DNA of 64,000 nt, from the NCBI RefSeq assembly GCF_023242315.1, contig NZ_JALLIY010000022.1, positions 62,001-126,000 of the forward strand, given 5' to 3'. The notes under the pieces were generated by a model that searched no databases, was not told the DNA's origin, and saw only the letters and a list, made by a program, of their open reading frames with translations. This stretch comes from Pseudomonas sp. MWU13-2105. Lineage in GTDB: Bacteria > Pseudomonadota > Gammaproteobacteria > Pseudomonadales > Pseudomonadaceae. A program made the translations under genes and the position numbers. This document shows, piece by piece, positions 17,474 through 25,431 of the stretch; the stretch's first letter is position 1, and each line of letters starts with the position of its first letter.

Positions 17474-18433
17474 TCAGTTATAGGTAATAGAGACGGTGGC
17501 GGTACTGGCGAGCGTGCCCTTGCCGACCGTGCCGATCTTCCAGTACGAGGCTCCCAGCGGTAGCACCGCGCGGTTGCCAGACACCGCCACGGTGCGCCGG
17601 CTGTCGGTACCGTCGGCACGGATGGTCTGGGCGACTCCGCCGATGCGTGAATAGAGCTGCAGGCCGATACCGCTGGCCGTGCCGGTGTTGGCGAAGCGAT
17701 AGCTGCTCCCGGGAGCGGGCGTACCGGAAAAGGCGAAGGTGACGCTGGAGGCATCGCTGCAATTGGCCGTCAACTCGAAGTCGCGGGCGCCCGCCGAGTT
17801 TGCGTTGGTGAAATCACTGACGCGCACGTTATTCAAGGTAATGGCGCGGTTGACATCGCCGGCGGCGAGATCGCAGGTGGCACTGGGGGCGACAAAGCGC
17901 ACGGCCGTGTTCAGGACCGCCGTGTGGATATTGTTTCCATACCATCTGTTTTCATGGAGATTCCCGCTAGCGTAGGTGCCGCTGGCAACTGGCCCGATCT
18001 TGTAAAAACGCGCCTGCATCGTGCGGATGTCATGCCGATATTGTGCCGCCGGAAGCGTTGCCGCCTGGCTTCTCATATTGAGGTGATAGGTGGCCCCGGA
18101 GAGAAGCGTCGCCACGATCTGGATGCCAACGCCAGGAACATTCGTCCGATGAACGCGACCACTCACCCCCGGTACCGTCACCACATCCGCATCGGTATAA
18201 CGCCCGGTTTCCACCTGCGAGACGGGGGCATTGCAGGTACTGACACCACTCGGATAGGCGCCGGTAAATACCTGGCTGGCGATCAACCCGCCCACCGGCA
18301 AAGTGGACGGCACGGTGATGGTGGCCGGAAAGGACACGCTGGTTCGGCCGTTCGGGTAATAATCGCACGCGTGGGCGGCGAGCGGCAGGCCAAGGACCAG
18401 CAGTGTCGGAATGAATGAGGTGGAAGGTTTCAT
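17474..18433 (-). CDS. Two-domain fimbrial tip adhesin
   Basis: 319 residues. A signal peptide (KPSTSFIPTLLVLGLPLAAHA) is followed by an N-terminal domain with Cys residues (ACDYYPNGRTS, STCNAPVSQ) that has no pilin match and is likely the receptor-binding domain, then a C-terminal pilin domain from about residue 190 (SATCDLAAGDVNRAITL ... TATVSITYN). This FimH-like layout marks a tip adhesin. The ATG at 18433 is chosen because it gives a proper signal peptide. It sits between the usher and a single-domain paralogue of its own pilin half. The ligand is unknown. Confidence 0.85.
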   Translation of the reverse strand: MKPSTSFIPTLLVLGLPLAAHACDYYPNGRTSVSFPATITVPSTLPVGGLIASQVFTGAYPSGVSTCNAPVSQVETGRYTDADVVTVPGVSGRVHRTNVPGVGIQIVATLLSGATYHLNMRSQAATLPAAQYRHDIRTMQARFYKIGPVASGTYASGNLHENRWYGNNIHTAVLNTAVRFVAPSATCDLAAGDVNRAITLNNVRVSDFTNANSAGARDFELTANCSDASSVTFAFSGTPAPGSSYRFANTGTASGIGLQLYSRIGGVAQTIRADGTDSRRTVAVSGNRAVLPLGASYWKIGTVGKGTLASTATVSITYN

Positions 18434-18497
18434 GTTCAGTCCCGCAAGAATGAAATAAGGCATTGGTCGGCGTCGGGGGTGGCTGTTCACGCTCCGA

Positions 18498-21131
18498 TCA
18501 ACTGGTTTCATCGGTGGTGTCGCGCTCGTCCGCCCCAGGCACTTCCTCCGAGGCGATGGCGACATCACCCTGGCAATCGCCACCGTCCAGCAGACGCAAG
18601 CGTTCGGCGCCGGCAGCAGAAAGCCCTGGGCTCAGGTCGTAGTCGAAACGGCACGCGGCCGTGGCGAGGGACCCCCATTTGACCGTCAACTGACCCTGCT
18701 CCCGTGGCACACGGACAAAGGCTTTGCCGCCCTGCCCGACCATGCCGACGCTGGCGCCGTTTTCATCGAATACATCGGCGCCGAAGGGCAGCGGGCTGCC
18801 ATCCTCGCGCAGCGCCGTGATCAACATGGCCTGACCGCTGACGGTCTCGTACTTGAGCATCACCACGGCACCGGCCCGTGGCGCGACGTTCTGCGCGGCG
18901 GCCTTGAGTTCCACGTCGACGGACAAGTCCTTGGGGTCCAGTTCGACGACGTTCTTGCGATACGGGGTGAGATGGGGGACCACGGCAAAGCCGCTCTCCC
19001 CTACTTGCCCACCATGATTGCCATTGACCCGCGCGCCCACCGCATCGGGCACCTCGACGACGCCCAGGGTGTCGCCCAGTTCCGGGGCCAGGGTCACGCC
19101 GCCCGGGTGGACGACGATACCGCCGGTCATGCCGAGCGACGCCGTACGGTAGGCATTGCCCTGGCCATAGCTGCCGGAAACCACGCCGTATCGTCCCAGG
19201 TACTGCAGGTCGGCGCTGGCGGCATTGCTACCACCCTGGTTGTGGTTGGTGCTGGCGCCATAGACGAATTCGCTGCGCTCGCCGAAGCTGCCGCCCAGGC
19301 TGACCCGCTCGCCGCTGTTCCGGTCGCCGTGGTAGGCGGCGGTCGTCAGGGTCGGCGCGCGGCCGCCGCTGCCCAGGGGCATGCTCAGGGTCAGGTCGAT
19401 CTGCTTGTCGACCCGGTCACTCAGCAGGTCGCGGCTGCGCTGGGCGCTGACGGTGTAGTGCAGCCCCTTCCAGTTGGCGGTGTAGCCGGTGGTGAAGGTC
19501 AGGTTGCCGCTCTTGCGGTTCCAGTAGTTCTGCGACGAGCCGGTGAGATAGACCGAGCCATTGCCCAGGCTCTGATTGAGGCTGACGTCCATGCGGTCAC
19601 GCAGCCGCGAAACCCGGTCCAGGTCGAGCCCCTCGAGCGCGAGGTCGCGGACCCGCGCGGCATCGCGCACGCTGAGGAAATCCTCGGTGGAATAGCGGTA
19701 CGCGCCGAGGGCGAAATGGGTGCCGGTGTCGGCAAAGTTCTTGCTGTAGCGCAGCTGCACACTTTGCCCATGGCGCGAACCGTGCCGCGGGATCCGTGCG
19801 TTCGAGTTCGTCAGGTCGAACGACAGCGCGCCGAGCGGGGTATTGAACGCCGCGCCGAACAACTGCGAATGATAGTCCTCGCCCAGTACCGCCCCGGTGT
19901 AGCCGGTCAGCAGGTTGCTGAGGCCGTGCTGATAGGTCGCCTGCATCAGCGTGGGTGGGCGCCGCAGGCCCACTTCATCCAGTTGCCCGACACTCAGCGC
20001 GTAGCGGTTGTAACCGGGGCGCAGCAGGTTGGCGTTGGTGGCGAACGGTACGATGAACTGGCGCTGGCGCCCGTCGGCCTCGGTGACGGTGACTTCCAGG
20101 TCTCCGCCGTAGCCGGTGGGAAACAGGTCGTCGAGCACGAACGGACCGGGCGCCACGCTGACCTCGTCCAACAGGATGCCGCGCTGGCGCACGCTGACCC
20201 TGGCGTTGGTCTCGGCGGTCCCACGCACCACCGGGGCAAAACCGGTCACGGAGTCCGGCAGCATGCGGTCATCGGTAAACAGGCTGGCGCCCCGCAGGCG
20301 GACGCTGTCGAACAGCTCGCCGGAGGTGTAGATCTCCCCCGCCATCAGCTGCGACTGCAGGGCGGACAACTCGCGCTGCACATAGCTGGCACTGCCCTGG
20401 TAGCCGGAACCGCCAGCATTGGAACGGCTGTAGCTACCGTTATGGCGAAAATGCCAGTCGCCTAGATTGAGCCCGGTGTTCAGGCCCAGGTAGCTCGACG
20501 CCAGCGAACGGCCATTGGCCTCGGTGGTATAGGTGTTGGCGTTGTAGCGCACAAAGGCCGCATCGACCCCGCTGTCCCACTGCTGCGGGCTGACATACCC
20601 GCGTGCCTTGCGCGCCAGGTACAGCTGCGGGACCTGCAGGTTCAGGCGGTTTTCGCCCGCGTCGAAGCGAGCGCTGGCGCCCGGGATATAGGTGGCGATA
20701 TCGCCGCAGGCCGACTCGGCGGGAAACGCCGGCGGTGTGGCTTCGCCAGCCTTGGCGGCCTGCTCGGCGATACCATCGAGGTCGATGCCGAACGTCAGCA
20801 GCACCTCACGCTCCAGGCACAGTTGCGCGGCGTCCTGGCCCGCGACTGCGGCGAAGGACAAGGTTTCACGGCCGATCCACTGATCGTTCAGGTAGACATC
20901 GGCACGGTAGGTCCCGGGCAACACGACATTGCCCTGGTTGAACCTGGAAATATCGACCTGCAACCCGGCCGCTCCACCCGGAAAAAAGGCCGGGTTGAAC
21001 GCCACATGCTCGACCCCATGGCTCACCATGGCCTGGGCACCGCCGAGCATTAACAGGCTACGGGCAATAAGCGTCAATCGATGGCGTGACAGGGGCCAAT
21101 TCCCTGCTCTGGCTGGCGTGTTCGAACTCAT
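18498..21131 (-). CDS. Fimbrial outer-membrane usher (FimD family)
   Basis: 877 residues, the usual usher length. After the signal region comes the usher N-terminal chaperone-binding domain (FNPAFFPGGAAGLQVDISRFNQGNVVLPGTYRADVYLND), then the 24-stranded barrel with plug (GASLFTDDRMLPDS, FAPVVRGTAETNARVSVRQRG) and C-terminal domains (DENGASVGMVGQGGKAFVR) ending with the CRFDYDL segment. It forms the pore through which chaperone-subunit complexes are assembled. The ATG at 21131 is preferred; one at 21140 is possible. A REPIN separates it from the chaperone gene upstream. Confidence 0.93.
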   Translation of the reverse strand: MSSNTPARAGNWPLSRHRLTLIARSLLMLGGAQAMVSHGVEHVAFNPAFFPGGAAGLQVDISRFNQGNVVLPGTYRADVYLNDQWIGRETLSFAAVAGQDAAQLCLEREVLLTFGIDLDGIAEQAAKAGEATPPAFPAESACGDIATYIPGASARFDAGENRLNLQVPQLYLARKARGYVSPQQWDSGVDAAFVRYNANTYTTEANGRSLASSYLGLNTGLNLGDWHFRHNGSYSRSNAGGSGYQGSASYVQRELSALQSQLMAGEIYTSGELFDSVRLRGASLFTDDRMLPDSVTGFAPVVRGTAETNARVSVRQRGILLDEVSVAPGPFVLDDLFPTGYGGDLEVTVTEADGRQRQFIVPFATNANLLRPGYNRYALSVGQLDEVGLRRPPTLMQATYQHGLSNLLTGYTGAVLGEDYHSQLFGAAFNTPLGALSFDLTNSNARIPRHGSRHGQSVQLRYSKNFADTGTHFALGAYRYSTEDFLSVRDAARVRDLALEGLDLDRVSRLRDRMDVSLNQSLGNGSVYLTGSSQNYWNRKSGNLTFTTGYTANWKGLHYTVSAQRSRDLLSDRVDKQIDLTLSMPLGSGGRAPTLTTAAYHGDRNSGERVSLGGSFGERSEFVYGASTNHNQGGSNAASADLQYLGRYGVVSGSYGQGNAYRTASLGMTGGIVVHPGGVTLAPELGDTLGVVEVPDAVGARVNGNHGGQVGESGFAVVPHLTPYRKNVVELDPKDLSVDVELKAAAQNVAPRAGAVVMLKYETVSGQAMLITALREDGSPLPFGADVFDENGASVGMVGQGGKAFVRVPREQGQLTVKWGSLATAACRFDYDLSPGLSAAGAERLRLLDGGDCQGDVAIASEEVPGADERDTTDETS

Positions 21132-21250
21132 GTGTACCATTCCAAAAAGTAGGTTCTGTCCGAATTTCGGCAAAGCGAGCCCCTACCCCGATGGAGGGGC
21201 AAAAAACCGGGCTTGAGGTAAGACGGGGCGGTTAAGCGCGAACACGGTCC

Positions 21251-21338
21251 CTGTAGGAGCGGCCGGTCGACGCTCGATTGCCCGCGAAGCTCTTGGCGTA
21301 CTCACGGACCTCTTCGCGAACAAGCTCTGCGCCTACAA
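21251..21338. repeat. REPIN inside the fimbrial operon
   Basis: CTGTAGGAGCGGCC at one end and CTGCGCCTACAA at the other form an inverted REP pair in the 272-base gap between the second chaperone and the usher gene. It is the only large gap in the operon. A REPIN stem-loop here could lower or stabilise usher mRNA relative to chaperones. Confidence 0.75.
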
Positions 21339-21403
21339 TTACGTAGCGTTTTCAATACCCCATTAGCGGGCAGCTACGGCGGAAGACAAGGCGTCTCGGA
21401 CAG

Positions 21404-22192
21404 TCATGGTGTGATCCTGGCCTTGTGCGAGACCCTGACCCCGAAGTCATCGATCGTCTCGAACTCGGCGGTCATCGCGGTACTCGGCCGCGACTTCAGG
21501 CTGGGCAACAAAAACCGGTTGCGGCCATTGGGCAGCACCATGTTCTCGGCTCCCGACGCACCGGGTTCGCGGGCATGACGCTGTCCCGCCGCCACCAGCT
21601 CGATCTGATCGAAGCTCAGGTGATAAGGCGTCGGGTTATAGACTTCCAGCATCTGGCCCTGCTCGCTGGAAACGTGCCGCCATTGCAGTTTCGCCGCGGC
21701 GGCCTCGACCTCGTAGGGCAGCTTCGTCGGGCGGAAGAACAACTTGACCCGAGTGCGGAAAGCCAACTGCAACTGGTTGCTCTGTTCGGCGTCCAGCGCC
21801 TGGGACGGCACCTCCAGCAGGTTGAACCAGAACAGGCTCTCGCGCTCTTGCGGCAGCGGCTCGCCGGTATAGGACAACCGCAGGACCTGATGCTGCTCCG
21901 GCTCCATGCGAAAGATCGGCGGGGTGACCAGAAAGGGGATCCCGGCCAGGTCCGGCGTGGATTGCTCGTCGCCGTTGTCCAGCCAGACCTGGAGCAGCAC
22001 CGGCCTCTGGTTCTTGCTTTCGAGCCTGAGGGTCACTTCCTTTTCGTGCTGCGGGTAGATCACGCGTGTGCCGCTGAGGACCACACTCGCCTGCACCGGA
22101 ACGGCGGCCAGCAGCGCCATCAGCAGGGCCATGGCCGGCGCCAGGGTGCGGGAAATCGAAGTCGCATTCATGCCATGGGTTATCCGCTGCAT
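21404..22192 (-). CDS. Periplasmic pilus chaperone, second copy
   Basis: PapD/FimC-like, 262 residues from the ATG at 22192, which directly follows the stop codon of the upstream chaperone gene (TAA-ATG), or 255 from 22171; both keep the signal peptide ending VPVQA. The chaperone features are SGTRVIYPQHEKEVTLRLES at the start of domain 1, the conserved TPPIFRMEP and the RESLFWFNLLEVP segment, and AFRTRVKLFFRP as the subunit-binding G1 strand and hinge. It caps pilin subunits in the periplasm by donor-strand complementation. It is a paralogue of the preceding chaperone; the two may serve different subunits. Confidence 0.92.
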   Translation of the reverse strand: MQRITHGMNATSISRTLAPAMALLMALLAAVPVQASVVLSGTRVIYPQHEKEVTLRLESKNQRPVLLQVWLDNGDEQSTPDLAGIPFLVTPPIFRMEPEQHQVLRLSYTGEPLPQERESLFWFNLLEVPSQALDAEQSNQLQLAFRTRVKLFFRPTKLPYEVEAAAAKLQWRHVSSEQGQMLEVYNPTPYHLSFDQIELVAAGQRHAREPGASGAENMVLPNGRNRFLLPSLKSRPSTAMTAEFETIDDFGVRVSHKARITP

Positions 22193-22957
22193 TTAAAACA
22201 CCAGGCCGGCCGAGTGGCGCACGCGGGCACCGAAGTCACTGACGGCGGTGTATTCGACCTTCGCGGCGCCATTGGGTCGGCTCGTCAGCCCGGGCAGTGC
22301 AAAGACTTTGACGTCACCGGAGGGCAGCAACAGACTGTCGTTGGCCGCCTTGTTCGCCGCCTTGCTATAACGCTGGCCATCGCCAAGCAAGTCGACCGAG
22401 GCGAGCGAAACATGGTACGGCGTGGGGTTGGTGGCTTGCAGGGCATAGCCCTGTTCATGCGGTACCAGTTTCCACTGCAATTTCGACGCGGCGCTATTGA
22501 CCGGGTAAGGCAGCGCCTGCGGACGCAGGAACACCCGCAAGCGTGTACGGAAAGACAATTCGATCTGGTTCTTTTGCGCGGCATCGGCGGCGCTCGGCGG
22601 CACTTCCAGCACGTTCAGCCAGAACAGGCTTTCGCGGTCGCCGGGCAGCGGTTCGCCGGAATAACGCAGGCGCACGGCCTGTTGCTGGTTCGGCTCGATC
22701 CGGAAGATCGGCGGGGTCAGGGTGAACGGCGCTTGCGCGGTCGCCGGCGTCGAGTGTCGGTCGCCGGCGTCCAGCCAGGTCTGCACCAGCGCCGGACGGC
22801 TGCCCTTGTTCTCCAGGCGGACAATGACTTCCTGCTGGTCGGCGGGATAGATCACGCGGGTGCCATGGATGATCACCCCGGCCTGGGCGGGCAGCCCCTG
22901 CAACGCTGACAGGGCAACAGCACAGGCGGCAAAAGCGAAGCGGGCCATGCTTTTCAT
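22193..22957 (-). CDS. Periplasmic pilus chaperone, first copy
   Basis: 254 residues starting at 22957 (KSMARFAFAACAVALSALQG, signal peptide ending LPAQA). Same architecture as its neighbour: HGTRVIYPADQQEVIVRLEN, TPPIFRIEPNQQQAVRL, RESLFWLNVLEVP and SFRTRLRVFLRPQALPY. The short loop before the G1 strand suits the FGS-type chaperones of type 1-like fimbriae. It follows the major pilin by 92 bases with a stem-loop between them and abuts the second chaperone with no gap, pointing to coupled translation. Confidence 0.92.
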   Translation of the reverse strand: MKSMARFAFAACAVALSALQGLPAQAGVIIHGTRVIYPADQQEVIVRLENKGSRPALVQTWLDAGDRHSTPATAQAPFTLTPPIFRIEPNQQQAVRLRYSGEPLPGDRESLFWLNVLEVPPSAADAAQKNQIELSFRTRLRVFLRPQALPYPVNSAASKLQWKLVPHEQGYALQATNPTPYHVSLASVDLLGDGQRYSKAANKAANDSLLLPSGDVKVFALPGLTSRPNGAAKVEYTAVSDFGARVRHSAGLVF

Positions 22958-22995
22958 CGGCTGGGTTCTCTTCGGGTCTGTCGGGTCAGAAGGAA

Positions 22996-23020
22996 GGACC
23001 TGCGCTGCTATCACAGGTCC
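22996..23020 (-). other. Stem-loop between pilin and chaperone genes
   Basis: GGACCTG and CAGGTCC (7 bp perfect) flank an 11-base loop just after the pilin stop codon, with no T-run. Chaperone-usher operons commonly place such a structure here to keep pilin mRNA more abundant than the distal genes. Confidence 0.55.
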
Positions 23021-23049
23021 CTGGCAGGCAAGGTTTGCGCAGGCAGACC

Positions 23050-23628
23050 TCAGTCGGCGTACTCGACCATGAAGCCGACACGGGTATTGACCGTACCCTC
23101 GGTGGCCACGCCGCTGGCGTACATCTGCGCGGCCAGCGGGATCAGCGCCTGGTTGTCGGCGATGACCACGCCTTCCGACTTCTCGGTGTAGACGTTCAGC
23201 GGCGTACCTTCGCGGCTGGTTACCTCGACCTGGACATTCTTCGCGGTGGCGGTATCGCTCGGATCGTCGTGACCATCGACGTTCAAGCGTCCGGTGGCGA
23301 CATCGATCGCCGGGCTGGTCGGATCGAACGCGACCATGGCGGTACGCCCATTGGTGCAGGCACCCTCGCCCGGCGCACCGATGCGAATGGTGAAACCGGT
23401 CAGGTTGGCGCGATCCCCCGCATTCGACAGCCGCGAAGCCGAGACACCGCCCAGATTCACGTCCTTGACCACGGCCCCGGTACCCGGCGCCGAGCCTTCG
23501 ACGGTGCAGGTCACATCGGTTACCAGACCGCTGAAATTGATCACGCCGTCGTTGGCGGACACCGGCAGCGAGACCGCCGCGGCCAGGGCCAGAGAAGCAG
23601 CAACGGTGGAGAGTGCAGTAATTTTCAT
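23050..23628 (-). CDS. Major fimbrial subunit (type 1 pilin, FimA-like)
   Basis: 192 residues with a signal peptide ending SLPVSA and a pilin domain starting NDGVINFSGLVTDVTCTVEG; the second Cys is in GEGACTNGRTAM. The N-terminal alternating hydrophobic strand (VINFSGLV) is the donor strand and the protein ends VGFMVEYAD, close to the usual penultimate Tyr pattern. It is the first gene of the six-gene operon and is therefore taken as the rod subunit. A GGGA ribosome site precedes the ATG at 23628. Confidence 0.9.
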   Translation of the reverse strand: MKITALSTVAASLALAAAVSLPVSANDGVINFSGLVTDVTCTVEGSAPGTGAVVKDVNLGGVSASRLSNAGDRANLTGFTIRIGAPGEGACTNGRTAMVAFDPTSPAIDVATGRLNVDGHDDPSDTATAKNVQVEVTSREGTPLNVYTEKSEGVVIADNQALIPLAAQMYASGVATEGTVNTRVGFMVEYAD

Positions 23629-23750
23629 GGTGTTCCCGTTCGTAGGTTTATGAACTCCCCTGCGACGGTCAGGCTCGGCACCCAAGTTCCGGGAGCGCCT
23701 CGATCATCGGGGGAAACCCTACTTTGGCCATGAGCGCTGGTATTACCCAT

Positions 23751-23784
23751 CGAGAAATAACGAGTCTTCACTCGTGATTTCTCG
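23751..23784. promoter_or_regulatory. Long inverted repeat upstream of the pilin gene
   Basis: CGAGAAATAACGAGT (23751-23765) and ACTCGTGATTTCTCG (23770-23784) are 15-bp arms with one mismatch around a CTTC loop. It lies 123 bases upstream of the pilin start. No T-run follows on either strand, so it is more likely a dimeric regulator site or a cruciform/leader hairpin than a terminator. The remaining bases between 23629 and 23966 show no gene. Confidence 0.5.
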
Positions 23785-23924
23785 AAAACTCGCACAGCCT
23801 CCCCCCAATCGTGTCAAACGCCCTCACACTAGACTTTCGGGAAGACTTCAACGCGGCCTTGCCCTCCCGAAGAGCGCATTGCGACCTCTAGGCCCATAGG
23901 TTATAAATTGACCATAAAGACAGA

Positions 23925-23943
23925 TAATTCTTACAAAGAATTA
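23925..23943. promoter_or_regulatory. Palindrome before the response-regulator gene
   Basis: TAATTCTT-aca-AAGAATTA is a perfect 8-bp inverted repeat 24 bases before the start codon, in an AT-rich stretch. It suits an operator for autoregulation or for the divergent fimbrial promoter; inferred. Confidence 0.45.
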
Positions 23944-23966
23944 CACTTACAACACGGATCTTCTTC

Positions 23967-24671
23967 ATGTCCCCTTCGTTTTCCAGCCCATACAGCGTTA
24001 TGTTGTTAGACGACCATGAGGTGGTTCGACAAGGGATCGAAATCGGCCTGGCTAAGGAAACCGACCTTGAAGTGATCGGCTCCTTCGGTACCAGCCGGGA
24101 GCTGGTCAGCGCACTGGCGCAGCGGCTGGCGGACGTGGTGGTGATCGACTTCATCCTCGGGCCTTCGGAAATCGACGGCATCAACCTGATTCGGGTGCTC
24201 AGGCGACGCTTCGGCAAATGCAAGCCGCTGGTCCTGTCCTCGCACTACACGCCAGCCACCGTCGCCTTGGCGCTGAAAGCCGGGAGCCGGGGTTTCCTGG
24301 GCAAGGTGCAGAACATGGGGGAACTGGCCAACGCCATTCGAACCGTCGCCCAAGGTCGGATTTACCTACAGCCCTCCATGACCGCACTGATAACGGAGGC
24401 GCATTCGGGTTTTCCTCTGGCCAACCTGGGTTCGGGCAGCGAACTGTCCACCTCGTTGACCCAGAGCGCCAACCTCTCGCCGAGAGAACAGGAAGTGCTG
24501 CGTTGTTTCCTCGATGGTATGTCCGTGAACGCAATCGCCGCGAAGTTTTCGCGCAGTGCCAATACCATCAGCACGCAAAAACAAGCGGCTTATCGCAAGC
24601 TCGGCATCAAGAACGACAGCGAGTTGTTCAAGATCTTCCATCAGACCCGGGAATCGATCTCTCAGGAATAA
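23967..24671 (+). CDS. LuxR/FixJ-type response regulator (BvgA/RcsB-like)
   Basis: 234 residues. An N-terminal receiver (SVMLLDDHEVVRQGIEIGL acidic pocket; VVVIDFILGPSEIDGINLIR with the phospho-Asp; VLSSHYT; FLGK with the conserved Lys) is joined to a C-terminal LuxR helix-turn-helix (LSPREQEVLRCFLDGMSVNAIAAKFSRSANTISTQKQAAYRKLGI). This is the layout of RcsB, BvgA and RocA1, and such regulators control chaperone-usher fimbriae in P. aeruginosa. It is divergent from the fimbrial operon and is followed immediately by a receiver-Hpt gene. No sensor kinase is present in the window. Confidence 0.92.
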   Translation: MSPSFSSPYSVMLLDDHEVVRQGIEIGLAKETDLEVIGSFGTSRELVSALAQRLADVVVIDFILGPSEIDGINLIRVLRRRFGKCKPLVLSSHYTPATVALALKAGSRGFLGKVQNMGELANAIRTVAQGRIYLQPSMTALITEAHSGFPLANLGSGSELSTSLTQSANLSPREQEVLRCFLDGMSVNAIAAKFSRSANTISTQKQAAYRKLGIKNDSELFKIFHQTRESISQE

Positions 24672-24676
24672 GACCA

Positions 24677-25429
24677 CTGTCAGGTCATGCGGCGGTTGAA
24701 CAGGCCGGACAAGGCGCTCGACCGGGCCAGGCTCGATATGAAAGCCCAGGCACCGGCGTCGAGCCCGGCGCCGTACTGGTCGTGGACGATCAGCCCGCCC
24801 ACCGTTTTATCCTCAACGAACAACTCAAGATCCTGGGCATCCGCGCCGTGGTGGTATCGAGCGGTGCGCAAGCGTTGCAAGTCATAGAGCAGCAGCCCAT
24901 CCGACTGCTGCTACTGGACTGCTATATGCCGGAGATCAACGGCTACGAGGTGGCCCGGCGCATTCGGGCGCGGGAGCGCGGGCCGGAGTATTTGCCGATC
25001 ATCGCCCTCTCCGTGCAGAGCGGCCCGGCCCACCAGAAGCGCTGCATGGACAGTGGCATGGACGGCGTACTGAAGAAGCCCCTGTATCTGGATGCGTTGC
25101 GCAATCTGTTGCAGTTGTGGCTTGACCATGAGCCCTCGCCGGCCGCGCGGCCAGTGCCGCATTACGATGCCGCCATGTTGCAGTCGCTGTACCGTGAAGC
25201 CCTGGAAAAAGACCTGGCGACGCTCCAGGGCGCGGTCAGCCGGGCAGACTTTGCCGAGGCCAGCCACCGCGCTCATCGAATAAAAGGAGCCGGCTTGATG
25301 ATGGGCGCGCAAGCGATTGCCGAGACGGCCAAGGTGCTTGAGCAAGCCATCGGCGCCAGGGCCGGCGAGCTGACCATGCGGGACGCCGTTGCACAACTGC
25401 AGCAGAGCATCGAAGACTGGTACCGATAG
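24677..25429 (+). CDS. Receiver-Hpt protein, probable C-terminal remnant of a BvgS-type kinase
   Basis: About 250 residues. The receiver (AVLVVDDQPAHRFILNEQL; LLLLDCYMPEINGYEVARRIR with the phospho-Asp; GVLKKP) and the Hpt domain (ASHRAHRIKGAGLMMGA with the phospho-His) are intact and are in the order found at the end of BvgS/EvgS/RocS kinases. No ATG, GTG or TTG occurs in frame between the preceding gene's stop and the first receiver strand; the only candidate is a CTG at 24677 nine bases after AGGA. A GTG at 24782 would cut into the receiver. So it is either a CTG-started phosphorelay protein or the stranded 3' end of a deleted sensor kinase. The frame running back through the regulator gene is a shadow. 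Confidence 0.65.
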   Translation: MSGHAAVEQAGQGARPGQARYESPGTGVEPGAVLVVDDQPAHRFILNEQLKILGIRAVVVSSGAQALQVIEQQPIRLLLLDCYMPEINGYEVARRIRARERGPEYLPIIALSVQSGPAHQKRCMDSGMDGVLKKPLYLDALRNLLQLWLDHEPSPAARPVPHYDAAMLQSLYREALEKDLATLQGAVSRADFAEASHRAHRIKGAGLMMGAQAIAETAKVLEQAIGARAGELTMRDAVAQLQQSIEDWYR

Positions 25430-25431
25430 TT

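Noticed and set aside
23629..23966. Invertible fimbrial promoter (phase switch)
   Set aside because: Only a single close hairpin is present; no pair of distant inverted repeats and no recombinase gene nearby.
24218..24676. Upstream extension of the receiver-Hpt frame
   Set aside because: It overlaps the whole C-terminal half of the response regulator in another frame and its translation has no kinase motifs.
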